Shown here piece after piece: positions 42,609 to 51,736 of a stretch of DNA of 64,000 bases. This DNA comes from Alphaproteobacteria bacterium (GTDB lineage: Bacteria; Pseudomonadota; Alphaproteobacteria; Sphingomonadales; Kordiimonadaceae). The notes beneath the pieces are model-generated. The model saw only the letters and a program-made list of their open reading frames with translations, searched no databases and had not been told where the DNA came from. The DNA is taken from positions 1 through 64,000 of the forward strand of contig JABXIS010000008.1 of the NCBI GenBank assembly GCA_013372975.1. Reading direction: 5' to 3'. The position numbers were made by a program, and so were the translations under genes. Within the stretch, counting starts at the first letter, position 1. Each line of letters starts with the position of its first letter.

Positions 42609-44365
42609 TGTTGCCGCGCGATCCGAACGAAGGGCAGTTATCCCCGTCGGCGGTTGCCTATCTGGTTTATGGTGCTGACGGCAAACTCCTCAGTTTCAAT
42701 GAACGCCTGCGGGAACTTTTCCCAGGTTTTGCCAATGATCACATGATCGGCAAAAGCAGGGACGAAGTGCGCGCGCTCCTCAGCGAAAGTGAGCCCGCAG
42801 CAGGGGAAGCGCTGGACCATCTAAACAAGCTTAATGACCAGCATACGTTTCTGACATCGGAAATGGGGGTCTTCGAGTTTGGCGAGGGTCGCTATTGCGC
42901 GCTGGATGATTTGCCTCTGCCTGACGGTGGTACGCTGACATTGGTGCGCGATCTGTCAGAGAAAAAAAGAAGCCTCGATTCAATCGCCCGGCTTGAGCAG
43001 GCGATCTCGCAGCTTGCCAACGAAGAAGCCATCTATAATGGGACCAAGGACCGGGCCTATCTGATCATGACAGAAGTAGCCTGCCACGCCCTTGAGGCCA
43101 CGCGTACAGACATCTGGCTTATGAATGTGGATGGAACGGCACTTTACCCGCAAGAGTCTTTTTGGGCCCCTACAGGTGAACATGTGGAACTGAACAGGGT
43201 TGATCAGGCCGATACCCCTGATTTGTTTGAAAAGCTGAAGGCTGGTGACCCCATAAATGTACCTGACACCACAGAGGCCACTTTCCTTAAAGGTGTGCGG
43301 GCGGGCACAGAAGATATGGCGGAAATGAAATCCCTGCTGATTGTACCCATTATGCGGGGGCCAAGGGTTGTGGGAGCAATCGCGGTTGCTGAAGAACAGG
43401 AAAATCGTGTTTGGGATCATAGCGAAATCGCCTTCGTCTCATACCTGTGTGACCTGATCCTCCGGATGTTGGAAGCGCACGACAGGCAGGTGGCCGAAGA
43501 GGGGTTGCGGGGCTTCAATGAATTGCTTGAGATGAAAGTCAAAAAGCGTACCCAGGATCTGGAAGAAACGCTTGAAACCCTCAAGTTGGCACAGGAAGAA
43601 CTTGTCCGGTCTGAGAAGATGGCCTCCCTTGGCGGATTGGTTGCCGGCGTGGCACATGAGATCAACACGCCGCTTGGGGTTGCGCTTACCAGCATCACCC
43701 ATATGGCTGGGGCTTGTGACGAATTCAAATCGGTGGTGGAAAGCGGAAAAATCCGAAAATCTGACCTTGTGAGTTTTATGGAGACTGCCGATGAAGCCAC
43801 GCTCGTGGTGCAGCGCAATCTGGACCGGGCGGCCCACCTGATTCGAAGCTTCAAGATGGTGGCAGTTGATCAGTCTGCCGATGACACGCGGCAGATTGAT
43901 GTGGGTGACTATATTGGCGAAATTGTAGACAGCCTGATCCCGACACTTAGGAAAAAAGGGGTGAAGGTGTCAGCGGAAGCCACAGGGAAACTGGTTGTGA
44001 ACACAGTGCCGGGTGATCTTTCCCATATTCTGACAAATCTGATCATGAACGCCACCCTGCACGCCTTCGCCGACGATGTTGCGCGGCCAGAGAAAGCAAT
44101 TTGCGTATCCGCAAAAAGGCTGAAGACAAGAATTCGGCTGGAGGTGGCCGATAATGGGCGCGGTATTCCCGAGGATATCAGGGAAAAGATTTTTGAACCT
44201 TTCTTTACCACAGCACGCGGTTCGGGCGGATCGGGCCTTGGGCTCAATATCGTCTATAATACCGTTTACCAAAAACTGGGCGGCACCATCGAGGTGAAAG
44301 AAGCTGAGGGCGGCGGCACACGTTTCTGCATCCATCTGCCAGTTCAGGAAGAAACGGTTGTCTAA
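42608..44365 (+). CDS. sensor histidine kinase (PAS, GAF, HisKA, HATPase)
   Basis: The 585-residue soluble kinase has a PAS domain near 15-120, a GAF domain near 130-290 ([22 protein letters not shown]), a coiled-coil linker, the H-box [11 protein letters not shown] with the phosphorylated H350, and an ATPase domain with [11 protein letters not shown] and [12 protein letters not shown]. It has no membrane segments, so it senses a cytoplasmic signal. It is the likely phosphodonor of the HD-GYP regulator to which it is translationally coupled. Confidence 0.92.
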   Translation: MLPRDPNEGQLSPSAVAYLVYGADGKLLSFNERLRELFPGFANDHMIGKSRDEVRALLSESEPAAGEALDHLNKLNDQHTFLTSEMGVFEFGEGRYCALDDLPLPDGGTLTLVRDLSEKKRSLDSIARLEQAISQLANEEAIYNGTKDRAYLIMTEVACHALEATRTDIWLMNVDGTALYPQESFWAPTGEHVELNRVDQADTPDLFEKLKAGDPINVPDTTEATFLKGVRAGTEDMAEMKSLLIVPIMRGPRVVGAIAVAEEQENRVWDHSEIAFVSYLCDLILRMLEAHDRQVAEEGLRGFNELLEMKVKKRTQDLEETLETLKLAQEELVRSEKMASLGGLVAGVAHEINTPLGVALTSITHMAGACDEFKSVVESGKIRKSDLVSFMETADEATLVVQRNLDRAAHLIRSFKMVAVDQSADDTRQIDVGDYIGEIVDSLIPTLRKKGVKVSAEATGKLVVNTVPGDLSHILTNLIMNATLHAFADDVARPEKAICVSAKRLKTRIRLEVADNGRGIPEDIREKIFEPFFTTARGSGGSGLGLNIVYNTVYQKLGGTIEVKEAEGGGTRFCIHLPVQEETVV

Positions 44366-44380
44366 AAGAGACATAGGCAT

Positions 44381-44406
44381 AAAAAATGGCGCCCTCAGGC
44401 GCCATT
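44381..44406 (-). terminator. terminator of the peptidase operon
   Basis: On the minus strand AATGGCGCC-TGAG-GGCGCCATT is followed by TTTTAT, 24 bases past the stop of the leftward M49-like gene. It also lies downstream of the convergent kinase gene, but no T-run faces that side. Confidence 0.85.
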
Positions 44407-44429
44407 GCTAGTCCCCAATCCGATCAGGA

Positions 44430-46133
44430 TCAGATTTTTTCTGGATAGATCGGCTGCACATCAACGGGGATATCGGCAGTGCGCTCGATCGCTGCGCGTG
44501 CCGCATCATCCAGTTGGCCATAGGTATCCAGGAAAGTTTTGGCAGCGTCATAGTCGCCATTGCCCTGAAGGATCACCACGCGGCGAACGATATCGGTAAC
44601 CGTGGCTTCCATCTTGTCATAGTCAAGGCTGTAGCGGCCGGTAACCGGATCGGCTACTGCTGCGCCCGCTTCCATCAGCATATTATACTGGAAAGCGGCG
44701 CCGCGGCCGTGGGCTTCATCGGTGCCGAAGCGCATCGCCCGGAACAGGCCGACAAAATAGGTTGCCATCAGATTATCGCGCTCGGCTTCCGGCAGTTCGC
44801 CCTTCTCCATCATAAAGAGGATGTTATAGGCGCCCATGGCGTCTGCCTTGCCTTCCTCGACGGCGCTATAAAGCTCTTTCAGTTCGGCATTCACGGTGGT
44901 TTCTACACCGTTTTTGACGATGCTGCCCGGGCCGAGGCTGTGGCTCAGTTCGTGGAACAGGGTTTCATTTGCCATATATTTGGCCATCAGCTTTTCGGCA
45001 TCCGCAGGTGCCAGAATATGTTCGGCCATTGGCGCAAGGATCAGTTTGAATTTGGCCTCAAGCACATTGTTCAGGAGAACCTTCTTGGCGCCCTTGGCTT
45101 CCCGAACACGTTCGTCGTTCGGCAAGTTGAAGGCGATTGTCTGAACACCCGGAACGTTGTCACCCCCGCCGTGCACCTGATAGGTGGCTGCGATCGGGCT
45201 TTCAAAACCGCGCTTGAAGTTTTTGTAGCTGTCATCGACCGGCAGGTTGGCTTCCATGTCCCGCAGGTATTTTTTATAGCGGGCAAGCGCCGCGCTTTCC
45301 TCCGGGTTGCGAATGGTGATGAAAGCCTCGTAGGCAGCCTTATAGCCGAACATGCCGTCGGTATAGACTTCATACGGCCCGATCGCCACTTCGATCGGGG
45401 TGCCTTCAAGATCCATCCAGGCCATTTCGCTTTCGAAATAATCGTCGCTCAGGAAGCTTTCCGCGCGCATGGACAGGAATTTCTTCAGGCTTGGATTGCT
45501 GGTGATGTCAGCCGCTTCCTTGAGAAGCTTGGCAGCTGGCTCAAGCCATTCTTTATAGTGTTCACGGTAAGGCACCGCCACCAGGCGGTCGCCGTCGCGG
45601 CGGATCACTGTATAGAGGCTCGTGAAGGCTTCCCTGTCTTCAGGGTGGGCTTCGATCCAGGCATTAAATTCCTCCTTGGTCATGTCTTCGGGGTAGAAGG
45701 CAGCGCCCGCTGGCATGTCTTTGGTGCCGTAGAAAGCATGGCTTTCCGCAATCGTGTCCCATGGGCCGAAATGCAGGTCAAACATATCAAGGACAAGGTC
45801 TTTGTTTGCCATGTCGGATGCCGCAATTTCGGCGCGGATTGCCGGGTTTTCTTCACTGCGTTGGCGCAGGTAAATTGCCGACATATAGTTGGCGGCTTCG
45901 ATCAGTTTGTTGACAACGGCTTTTTCCTCATCACTCAGGTAGCTGGTGTCCACATTCATGTCGATCTTGGCGATTTTGGCACGCTGGGTGGCCAGATCAT
46001 AGGCATGTGCTTCTGCGTCATGCGCTACGGCAACCGGTGCTGCATCCGGCACATTCTGGCTGGATACATAATAGTATCCGCCAGCAAGCGCGAGTGCGGC
46101 AGCCGTCAGGCCCAATACAGTTTTAGACATCAT
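44430..46133 (-). CDS. dipeptidyl-peptidase III-like (M49-related) metallopeptidase
   Basis: The 567-residue protein has an N-terminal hydrophobic export or anchor segment (TVLGLTAAALALAGGYYYV). Its zinc site reads HELSH at 394-398, one residue shorter than the HEXXGH of classical M49 enzymes, and is followed at 426-431 by EEGKAD, matching the EEC(R/K)AD glutamate motif of that family. Family members cut dipeptides off peptide N-termini. It starts 10 bases after the tricorn-like gene, so the two form an operon for periplasmic peptide breakdown. Confidence 0.82.
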   Translation of the reverse strand: MMSKTVLGLTAAALALAGGYYYVSSQNVPDAAPVAVAHDAEAHAYDLATQRAKIAKIDMNVDTSYLSDEEKAVVNKLIEAANYMSAIYLRQRSEENPAIRAEIAASDMANKDLVLDMFDLHFGPWDTIAESHAFYGTKDMPAGAAFYPEDMTKEEFNAWIEAHPEDREAFTSLYTVIRRDGDRLVAVPYREHYKEWLEPAAKLLKEAADITSNPSLKKFLSMRAESFLSDDYFESEMAWMDLEGTPIEVAIGPYEVYTDGMFGYKAAYEAFITIRNPEESAALARYKKYLRDMEANLPVDDSYKNFKRGFESPIAATYQVHGGGDNVPGVQTIAFNLPNDERVREAKGAKKVLLNNVLEAKFKLILAPMAEHILAPADAEKLMAKYMANETLFHELSHSLGPGSIVKNGVETTVNAELKELYSAVEEGKADAMGAYNILFMMEKGELPEAERDNLMATYFVGLFRAMRFGTDEAHGRGAAFQYNMLMEAGAAVADPVTGRYSLDYDKMEATVTDIVRRVVILQGNGDYDAAKTFLDTYGQLDDAARAAIERTADIPVDVQPIYPEKI

Positions 46134-46143
46134 TATCCCTCTC

Positions 46144-49100
46144 TTATTGTTCTTTGGCTGCGTCGAGATCGGCCAGCATCAGCTCAACAGCTTTCTCAAG
46201 TTGGCTGTCTTTGCCGGTTGCCACATCTTCTGGCGCGTTTAGAATTTTCACATCTGGTTCCAGTTGCTTGTTTTCAAGCCAGTCACCTTCTGTGTCCAGA
46301 ATGCCCAGTTGTGGAATGCCAAACACCACATCGCCTGACATCAGGCGTTCCCACCATACGTAGGAACAGGTGCCTGGTACCGGCGCACCAACGGTTTTGC
46401 CCATCTTCAGGTTGCTGTAACCCGCCGGGAAACAATGGCCATCGGAATAGTTGCCTTCATTCATCAGAACGATGGTTGGCTTGGTCCAGCGCGTGAGGGG
46501 TTCGCCCTGCGCTTTACGTCCATGGGGCATGTTGGTCATATATTGCTTGCCGCCTAACAGCCTCACCAGATCGTCCGTAAGGTCACCGCCACGGTTGAAG
46601 CGGGTATCCACCACAACAGCTTCAGCGCCCATGTAGCGACCGAACAGATCACGGTACACACTTCTGTATACGCTGTCTGCCATGCGCGGCACATGGACAT
46701 AGCCAAGGCGTCCGCCCGACAGTTCTTCAACGAGCGCGCGGCGGCTTTCCACCCAGCGCTCATACATCATGTTGTTTTCCGCCCCCAGGCTGGTGGGCTT
46801 GATCACAACATCAAAGGCATCGGCCCCTTCAGGCTTGAAGGTAAGGCGGGTGCGCTCACCCGATTTGCCGTTCAGCAGCTTGTGAAGGTTGGTGCTGGCG
46901 TCAAGTGATTGGCCGTCAATGGCAGTCAGGGTCATGCCTGCAGACACAGCTGTCTCCTGTGCATTGACCGGGCTGTCTTTCAGGACTTCGGCAACTTTGA
47001 AAGAGCCGTTTTCAAACAAGAGGCCCAGGCCTGCTGTTTCGTCCCCGCTAGCACCGCCGCGGAAATAGGCACCTGTATGGGAACCGTTGAGTTCCCCAAG
47101 CATTTCTTCCATCAGGCGGGCGAAGTCACGGTTGTTGCCAATGCTGTCCACCTTCTTGGCGTAATCCCGGCGCATGGCATCCCAGTCCTGTCCATGGAAG
47201 CCAGGCTTGTAGAATTTGTCATTCACCTGCCGCCAGATATGCTCGAAGAAATACCGGCGTTCGGCACTGGCGCTGATGGTTTGGTCGCCTGAAACGCCGA
47301 TGCCTTCAACCTTGCCGCTGGCTGTTGCGATTTTCTTGAGGCTGCCGTCCGCCAACACGATCAGATGCTTGCCATCAGCTGTCATGCTCATGCCTACCCG
47401 GCCCGCACCCATTGGTACCAGCTTCTTGGTCTCAGATTCCTTGAAATCATGAACCCAGAGATCATAGCCACCCTCGAAAGCCGACAGATAGAAGAGCTTG
47501 TCAGCGTCCTTTGAAAGAACAGCGCCGGCGATATCAGAAGAATGGATTGTCAGGCGGGCCTGACGGTCCTCGATGGCATCCCATTCGATGGTGATGGGGG
47601 TTGCCTCGTCTGCTTTTTCGTCACCGTCTTTGGCTTCTTTATCCTTGTCGGCGTCGTCTTTTTTTGCGTCCTTGTCGGCTTCTTCCCGAAGCGCCAGTTC
47701 TTCCTTGTTCAGGTTGAATTTGTCCCAGGCGTCCTTGTTGAGGAAGCTCGCGAAAATATCAAACTGAGTGCCGTGGCTGCCGTGGTCGCGCTGGCCATAG
47801 CGGGCGCTGGCCCAATAGACAATGCCGCCGTCAGCATGCCACTGCGGTGCTGTGTCAGTATAACCTGAAAGGCTGATGTCGACAGGTGCAGCGCTGCCGT
47901 CAGCGGGCATGATGGCAATGTTTGTAAAGAAGAGGCGGCCGCTCTTTGCGAAATCGGCTGTCAGCCATTTGCTGTCGGGTGACCAGGCAAAGGTGATGTC
48001 CCCATCCACATAGGAATAGTTATATTCGTCACCGAGCACCGTGGTAACCGACTTGGATTCCCGGTCAAAAACACGGATGGTGTGGCGGTCGCCAATGAAG
48101 GCCACTTTTTTATTGTCCGGCGAACCTAGCGGCTGGAAGGCATCGTCTTCGCTTTCAAACAGCTCTGATTCGTCGAACCCAGTTGCCGCGAAGAAGTATT
48201 TTTCGCCATCATAGCGCTTCTTTGTTTCCATGATGCGCCATTTACCGTCGCGCTCAGCGGCGTAGATCAGGCTCTTGCCGTCCGATGCGAAACTGACGCT
48301 GCGTTCCTGCCCGGCGGTATCTGTGATGCGGCGGGTGGTATCAAACTCGGTTGAGGTAACAAACACATCGCCGCGGGCCACGAAGGCAATTTCCTTCCCG
48401 TCAGGGGAGATGGCAAATTCGCCCATCCGGCCGCGCACTGGCATGCGCTCTTCCGCGACACCGTGGCTATCGGTTGCAAACGTTACCGTCACTGCCTTCG
48501 GCTTTTTACCGGGCTCCATGGTGTAAAGGTCACCAAAGAACAGATAGGCCAGCTTGTCTTTGCTGGAAGCAGATAGTGACCGCACAGCGTGCAGCGAATG
48601 ATCGGTCAGTTGTTTGGCTTCCTTGCCCTCGTCCTGTTGCCAAACGTTGAATGTGCCCGAACGGTCGCTCAGGAAATAAACGGTATCGTCTTTTCTGCCC
48701 CAAACCGGTTCCTGATCACCTGCGGCATCGCTGGTGAGCTGGGTGTGCGCGCCTGTTTTGGCGTCATACATCCAGATATCGCGCGCAAAAGCCGAGCGGT
48801 CATGTTTGCGCAGGTCTGATTCGAGGCCCTTCTTATCCTGATACACAAGTTTGGTACCGGCTTTGTTCCAATGGGCATTTTCCGCCGGTGTGGTCAGAAC
48901 CTGTGCCGGTGTGCCGCCTGAGGTTTCCACCTGATATAATTCAGGGAAACGGCTCAGCGGGTTGAAGGCGCTCGCTGCTGCTTCAAGGCGGGCAGAGCTG
49001 AACAGAACGCTTTTGTCGCCTTTGCCGAAGCTTGTCGGGATGTCATTGGCTGAATGATAGGTCAGGCGATTTGCCTTACCGCCAGCCGACGGCATCACAT

Positions 49101-49392
49101 ACACATCCATGTTGCCGTTGCGGTCACTTGCGAAGGCAAGGGATTTTCCGTCATTTGACCAAACAGGGTGGCCTTCCCACGCAGCGTTAAGGGACAGGGG
49201 AACCGCAGTACCGCCTTTGGCATCCACTTTATAGATATCACCGCGGTAACTGAAGGCGATTTCCTTGCCGTTAGGTGAAATGGCGGCATGTTGAAGCCAG
49301 TGTTCGCTAATTTTGTCCGCTGCATTCGATGGTGCGGTTAGCATGGTGGCAGCCGAAAGCGCCAGCAACATGGTTGATGTTTTTTTGATCAC
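46144..49392 (-). CDS. secreted tricorn-protease homologue (S41)
   Basis: The 1082-residue protein has a signal peptide (KTSTMLLALSAATMLTAPSNA) followed by two WD40-like propellers (TolB/PD40 repeats such as HWLQHAAISPNGKEIAFSYRGDIYKVD) to about residue 700. A tricorn-type C1 domain with S771-H772 in NGSHTG comes next, then a PDZ domain near 815-880, and an S41 core with the catalytic S983 in NYSDGHCFP. These match the tetrad of tricorn. Tricorn trims peptides to di- to tetrapeptides. A lysine/aspartate-rich insert (KDAKKDDADKDKEAKDGDE) lies near 570-600. It leads the operon with the M49-like enzyme, which would finish the job. Confidence 0.93.
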   Translation of the reverse strand: MIKKTSTMLLALSAATMLTAPSNAADKISEHWLQHAAISPNGKEIAFSYRGDIYKVDAKGGTAVPLSLNAAWEGHPVWSNDGKSLAFASDRNGNMDVYVMPSAGGKANRLTYHSANDIPTSFGKGDKSVLFSSARLEAAASAFNPLSRFPELYQVETSGGTPAQVLTTPAENAHWNKAGTKLVYQDKKGLESDLRKHDRSAFARDIWMYDAKTGAHTQLTSDAAGDQEPVWGRKDDTVYFLSDRSGTFNVWQQDEGKEAKQLTDHSLHAVRSLSASSKDKLAYLFFGDLYTMEPGKKPKAVTVTFATDSHGVAEERMPVRGRMGEFAISPDGKEIAFVARGDVFVTSTEFDTTRRITDTAGQERSVSFASDGKSLIYAAERDGKWRIMETKKRYDGEKYFFAATGFDESELFESEDDAFQPLGSPDNKKVAFIGDRHTIRVFDRESKSVTTVLGDEYNYSYVDGDITFAWSPDSKWLTADFAKSGRLFFTNIAIMPADGSAAPVDISLSGYTDTAPQWHADGGIVYWASARYGQRDHGSHGTQFDIFASFLNKDAWDKFNLNKEELALREEADKDAKKDDADKDKEAKDGDEKADEATPITIEWDAIEDRQARLTIHSSDIAGAVLSKDADKLFYLSAFEGGYDLWVHDFKESETKKLVPMGAGRVGMSMTADGKHLIVLADGSLKKIATASGKVEGIGVSGDQTISASAERRYFFEHIWRQVNDKFYKPGFHGQDWDAMRRDYAKKVDSIGNNRDFARLMEEMLGELNGSHTGAYFRGGASGDETAGLGLLFENGSFKVAEVLKDSPVNAQETAVSAGMTLTAIDGQSLDASTNLHKLLNGKSGERTRLTFKPEGADAFDVVIKPTSLGAENNMMYERWVESRRALVEELSGGRLGYVHVPRMADSVYRSVYRDLFGRYMGAEAVVVDTRFNRGGDLTDDLVRLLGGKQYMTNMPHGRKAQGEPLTRWTKPTIVLMNEGNYSDGHCFPAGYSNLKMGKTVGAPVPGTCSYVWWERLMSGDVVFGIPQLGILDTEGDWLENKQLEPDVKILNAPEDVATGKDSQLEKAVELMLADLDAAKEQ

Positions 49393-49500
49393 GAATTTTC
49401 CTCCCCTTGGGCGCGGTCACGGCATGACCGACGCTGTCGTGATCAAATAGGTGCCACGGCATGGTTTCCAATGCAACCAACCATTGGTGTAGTGGGGCAC

Positions 49501-49530
49501 AAAAAAAGGGACGGTAAAAACCGTCCCTTT
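49501..49530 (-). terminator. terminator of the cold-shock gene
   Basis: On the minus strand AAAGGGACGGT pairs with ACCGTCCCTTT around a 4-base loop and is followed by a T-run. It is 25 bases past the stop of the cold-shock gene. Confidence 0.9.
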
Positions 49531-49554
49531 CCTACCTGTGAAGGTATAAATCTG

Positions 49555-49761
49555 TTAGCGAAGCTTCAGCTCGCCAGCAGACATGCGACCACGACGGTCT
49601 TCAACCAGTTCGTAAGAAACTTCCTGGTTGTCGTCGAGGCTGGTCAGGCCAGCGCGCTCAAGTGCAGAAATGTGCACGAACACGTCATTGCCGCCATCTT
49701 CTGGTTTAATAAAGCCGAAGCCTTTAGTGGTGTTGAACCATTTTACAGTACCGTTTGCCAT
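49555..49761 (-). CDS. cold-shock domain protein (CspA family)
   Basis: The 68-residue protein is a single OB-fold nucleic-acid-binding domain with the RNP1-like [11 protein letters not shown] near 16-26 and RNP2-like DVFVHIS near 29-35. It acts as an RNA chaperone at low temperature or in stationary phase. I use the ATG at 49761 ([10 protein letters not shown]) rather than 49776, as family members start here. A gene-free stretch of about 200 bases upstream leaves room for the long 5' leader typical of csp genes; no motif was assigned there. Confidence 0.93.
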   Translation of the reverse strand: MANGTVKWFNTTKGFGFIKPEDGGNDVFVHISALERAGLTSLDDNQEVSYELVEDRRGRMSAGELKLR

Positions 49762-49976
49762 CTTAGTGGTCTCCAATATCGCGAAGTCAGTCGTGGCAAC
49801 GTAGTGTCGAACAGTTCGGTACCAAGCAGATCAGTCGCAGTCCGCATTCAGATAGGGCGCGTTTGTCGCCAAATCCATGCAAAAAGCACCTTATACGAAG
49901 ATGTAAGTCTGTCCAGCGAATTCATTGGGTTTAATGATGAAATTTGTATGACGGTGCGTATTTGCCAGTTGTAAAT

Positions 49977-50507
49977 CTATTCTCTGGTTTGAAGCGCAAG
50001 CAGCTTCTTGAGGGCTTGTGGATCATTGATGTTGGTGAACTTGTCCAGCAACGTACCTTCGAGCGTCAGTTTCCGAACACCAAATATGCGGAGCAAATCC
50101 TGGATTCTTTGCGCGTCCGGTGCTGTGCCAGGATGGACATGGGCGGTGAACGGCAGATAGTGGCCCTCAAAATAGCCACCGCTATCTTCCTTGATCAAGA
50201 GAGATAGAATTTCAGGCGTTAGAAGGGGCATATCTATTGGAATAACAAGAGCTTGAGTGGGTTTCTGGAGCCCTGATGCCCATGCGCTGATTGCACGCGC
50301 CGGACCACCATATTGAATATTGTCTGCCACACCCAATGGGTGATCAGGGCGCCCCAATATGGTGATTGATGTGGCGCCGGCCTGGTGTGCAAGGTCAATG
50401 GCCCGGTCCAGCAATGACATGCCATCCAGCATGATGGTGGCCTTGTCATATCCCATGCGCGATGACCGGCCGCCTGCGAGTATCAATGCTGTAAGTGTTT
50501 CAATCAT
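49977..50507 (-). CDS. mobA: molybdenum cofactor guanylyltransferase MobA-like
   Basis: It attaches GMP to molybdopterin to make the bis-MGD cofactor. The 176-residue protein has the nucleotide-binding start LILAGGRSSRMGYDKA and PIDMPLLTPEIL (metal-binding aspartate) near 93-104. It is near the small end for the family. MobA-type enzymes serve the DMSO-reductase family; xanthine dehydrogenase normally uses MPT or MCD, so a link with xdh is not implied. Upstream (50508-51049) holds no gene. Confidence 0.88.
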   Translation of the reverse strand: MIETLTALILAGGRSSRMGYDKATIMLDGMSLLDRAIDLAHQAGATSITILGRPDHPLGVADNIQYGGPARAISAWASGLQKPTQALVIPIDMPLLTPEILSLLIKEDSGGYFEGHYLPFTAHVHPGTAPDAQRIQDLLRIFGVRKLTLEGTLLDKFTNINDPQALKKLLALQTRE

Positions 50508-51049
50508 AAAATAAAGTCTGTCCTTGCTGAAGTCTTAGCGCGAATTCAGTGGGATTTCCACGATTGAGGTTGAGGAATGGGTCGAATCATCCGGTCTGGA
50601 CTAATCTTCAGCCAGTACGGCGTGTTACTATAGTTTATGGACAGGCAAGGGCTCGTCTTACATCTCATTGTGAAAATATACCGACCAATCCATTTTGGTT
50701 TTGCGGTTTCTCCCTCGGGAAATGTCACTCGCCTTAGGCCGCTGAGAAGTTCCAGAACGGCGAAGTTCAATTAGAAAGAGCGTTTGTTTTCATCGGGATA
50801 AAAAAGAAAAAGCGGAGAAACCATAAGGCTTTCTCCGCTTGGAAAGTTGAAACATGAGAGGAAACACCAACTGTGTTTCATTTCCTATGACAAGCGCACC
50901 GAGGCAATCCCTCCATTTTTTTATTGAAGGTATAAATCGGGCGATCTATCACCAAACGAAGGCTGGTATACTGCAGACCATAGCATTCTGTCCCGTATGT
51001 GGGGCCGGTGCCCAGGAATGCGCCGTCCAGCAGTGTTGATAGGTGACGA
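50508..51049. other. 541-base gene-free stretch with hairpins
   Basis: No open frame here looks real: the longest two (50546-50770 minus, 50549-50737 plus) mirror each other and lack ribosome-binding sites. The stretch does contain a strong orphan hairpin at 50810-50840 and a second dyad GAAACAC-caact-GTGTTTC at 50861-50879. The promoter of the sigma-factor gene must lie near 50950-51049 but I could not assign it. Confidence 0.5.
50810..50840 (-). terminator. orphan terminator, possibly of a small RNA
   Basis: On the minus strand AAGCGGAGAAA pairs perfectly with TTTCTCCGCTT (9-base loop) and is followed by a T-rich run (TTTTCTTTTTT). No minus-strand protein gene ends here; the nearest in that direction would lie between 50841 and 51049, where none is seen. 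It could end a small RNA whose body includes the dyad at 50861-50879, or an antisense transcript from the sigma-factor region. Confidence 0.5.
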
Positions 51050-51721
51050 GTGTTTAAAAGAACGCCCCATATTAGATTGATAGAAGATACTGGCAGCGAG
51101 GCCAGTGGGGGAGAACCTGGCTCGTCTGCAGATCTTGATGCTCAGGCCAAACAAAAAAATATCCGCGCGCTTGAGGCTTGCATCAAGACCAATCACAGCA
51201 TGTTGGTGGGTTGGATTGCCAAGAAAGTTGGCAATCAGGACGATGCGTTGGACGTTGCCCAGGATGTTTATATGAGGGTTTACCGCTTTGCGAATGTCGA
51301 AGTGATAGAAAACCCGCAAGCGCTTTTGTTCAAGACAGCTGCCAATCTGGCAATCAATGAACTCAAGCGCCGTGGCCGGATATTGAAACGCCATGTTCAA
51401 GTTGATGATGAGAATGTGGCGCAAACAGTTGCCGACCTGCCTGCTGATGACCCGACGCCCGAACAAGCGCTGGGGCAAAAGCAGGGTGTAGGAGCCATGA
51501 TGGAGGCCATTCGTGCGTTGCCTGAAAAGCCGCGCACGGCTTTTGTCAAAAGCCGGTTTGAGGACAAGACCTATGCAGCGATTGCTGCGGAGATGAATGT
51601 GTCTGAGAGCACGGTTGAAAAATATATGATGGACGCGCTCAAACGGTTGCGGTCTAGGCTTCTGAAGAAGCAGACAGCAACTGTTTTGCCGATGCCGCGC
51701 CGATCGCGCCGTGGTTCGTGA
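51050..51721 (+). CDS. ECF RNA polymerase sigma factor
   Basis: The 223-residue protein has an unconserved 40-residue start, sigma region 2 (HSMLVGWIAKKVGNQDDALDVAQDVYMRVYRF near 63-94) and region 4 (MMEAIRALPEKPRTAFVKSRFEDKTYAAIAAEMNVSESTVEKYMMDALKRL near 150-200, with a helix-turn-helix). It is of the FecI-like type. The start is GTG with AGG six bases upstream. It is followed by a FecR anti-sigma gene and a TonB receptor with an N-terminal signalling domain, the standard cell-surface signalling set. Confidence 0.92.
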   Translation: MFKRTPHIRLIEDTGSEASGGEPGSSADLDAQAKQKNIRALEACIKTNHSMLVGWIAKKVGNQDDALDVAQDVYMRVYRFANVEVIENPQALLFKTAANLAINELKRRGRILKRHVQVDDENVAQTVADLPADDPTPEQALGQKQGVGAMMEAIRALPEKPRTAFVKSRFEDKTYAAIAAEMNVSESTVEKYMMDALKRLRSRLLKKQTATVLPMPRRSRRGS

Positions 51722-51736
51722 TGGGTTGTGCAGCGC

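Noticed and set aside
44514-46496. A 660-residue open frame on the plus strand opposite the M49-like gene
   Set aside because: It lies antisense to a gene with clear peptidase motifs, signal segment and terminator, and its own sequence shows no domain. It is a GC-bias shadow.
50546-50770. Short open frames on both strands in the gene-free region
   Set aside because: They mirror one another, the minus-strand one would need a TTG start without ribosome-binding site, and neither resembles a known protein.
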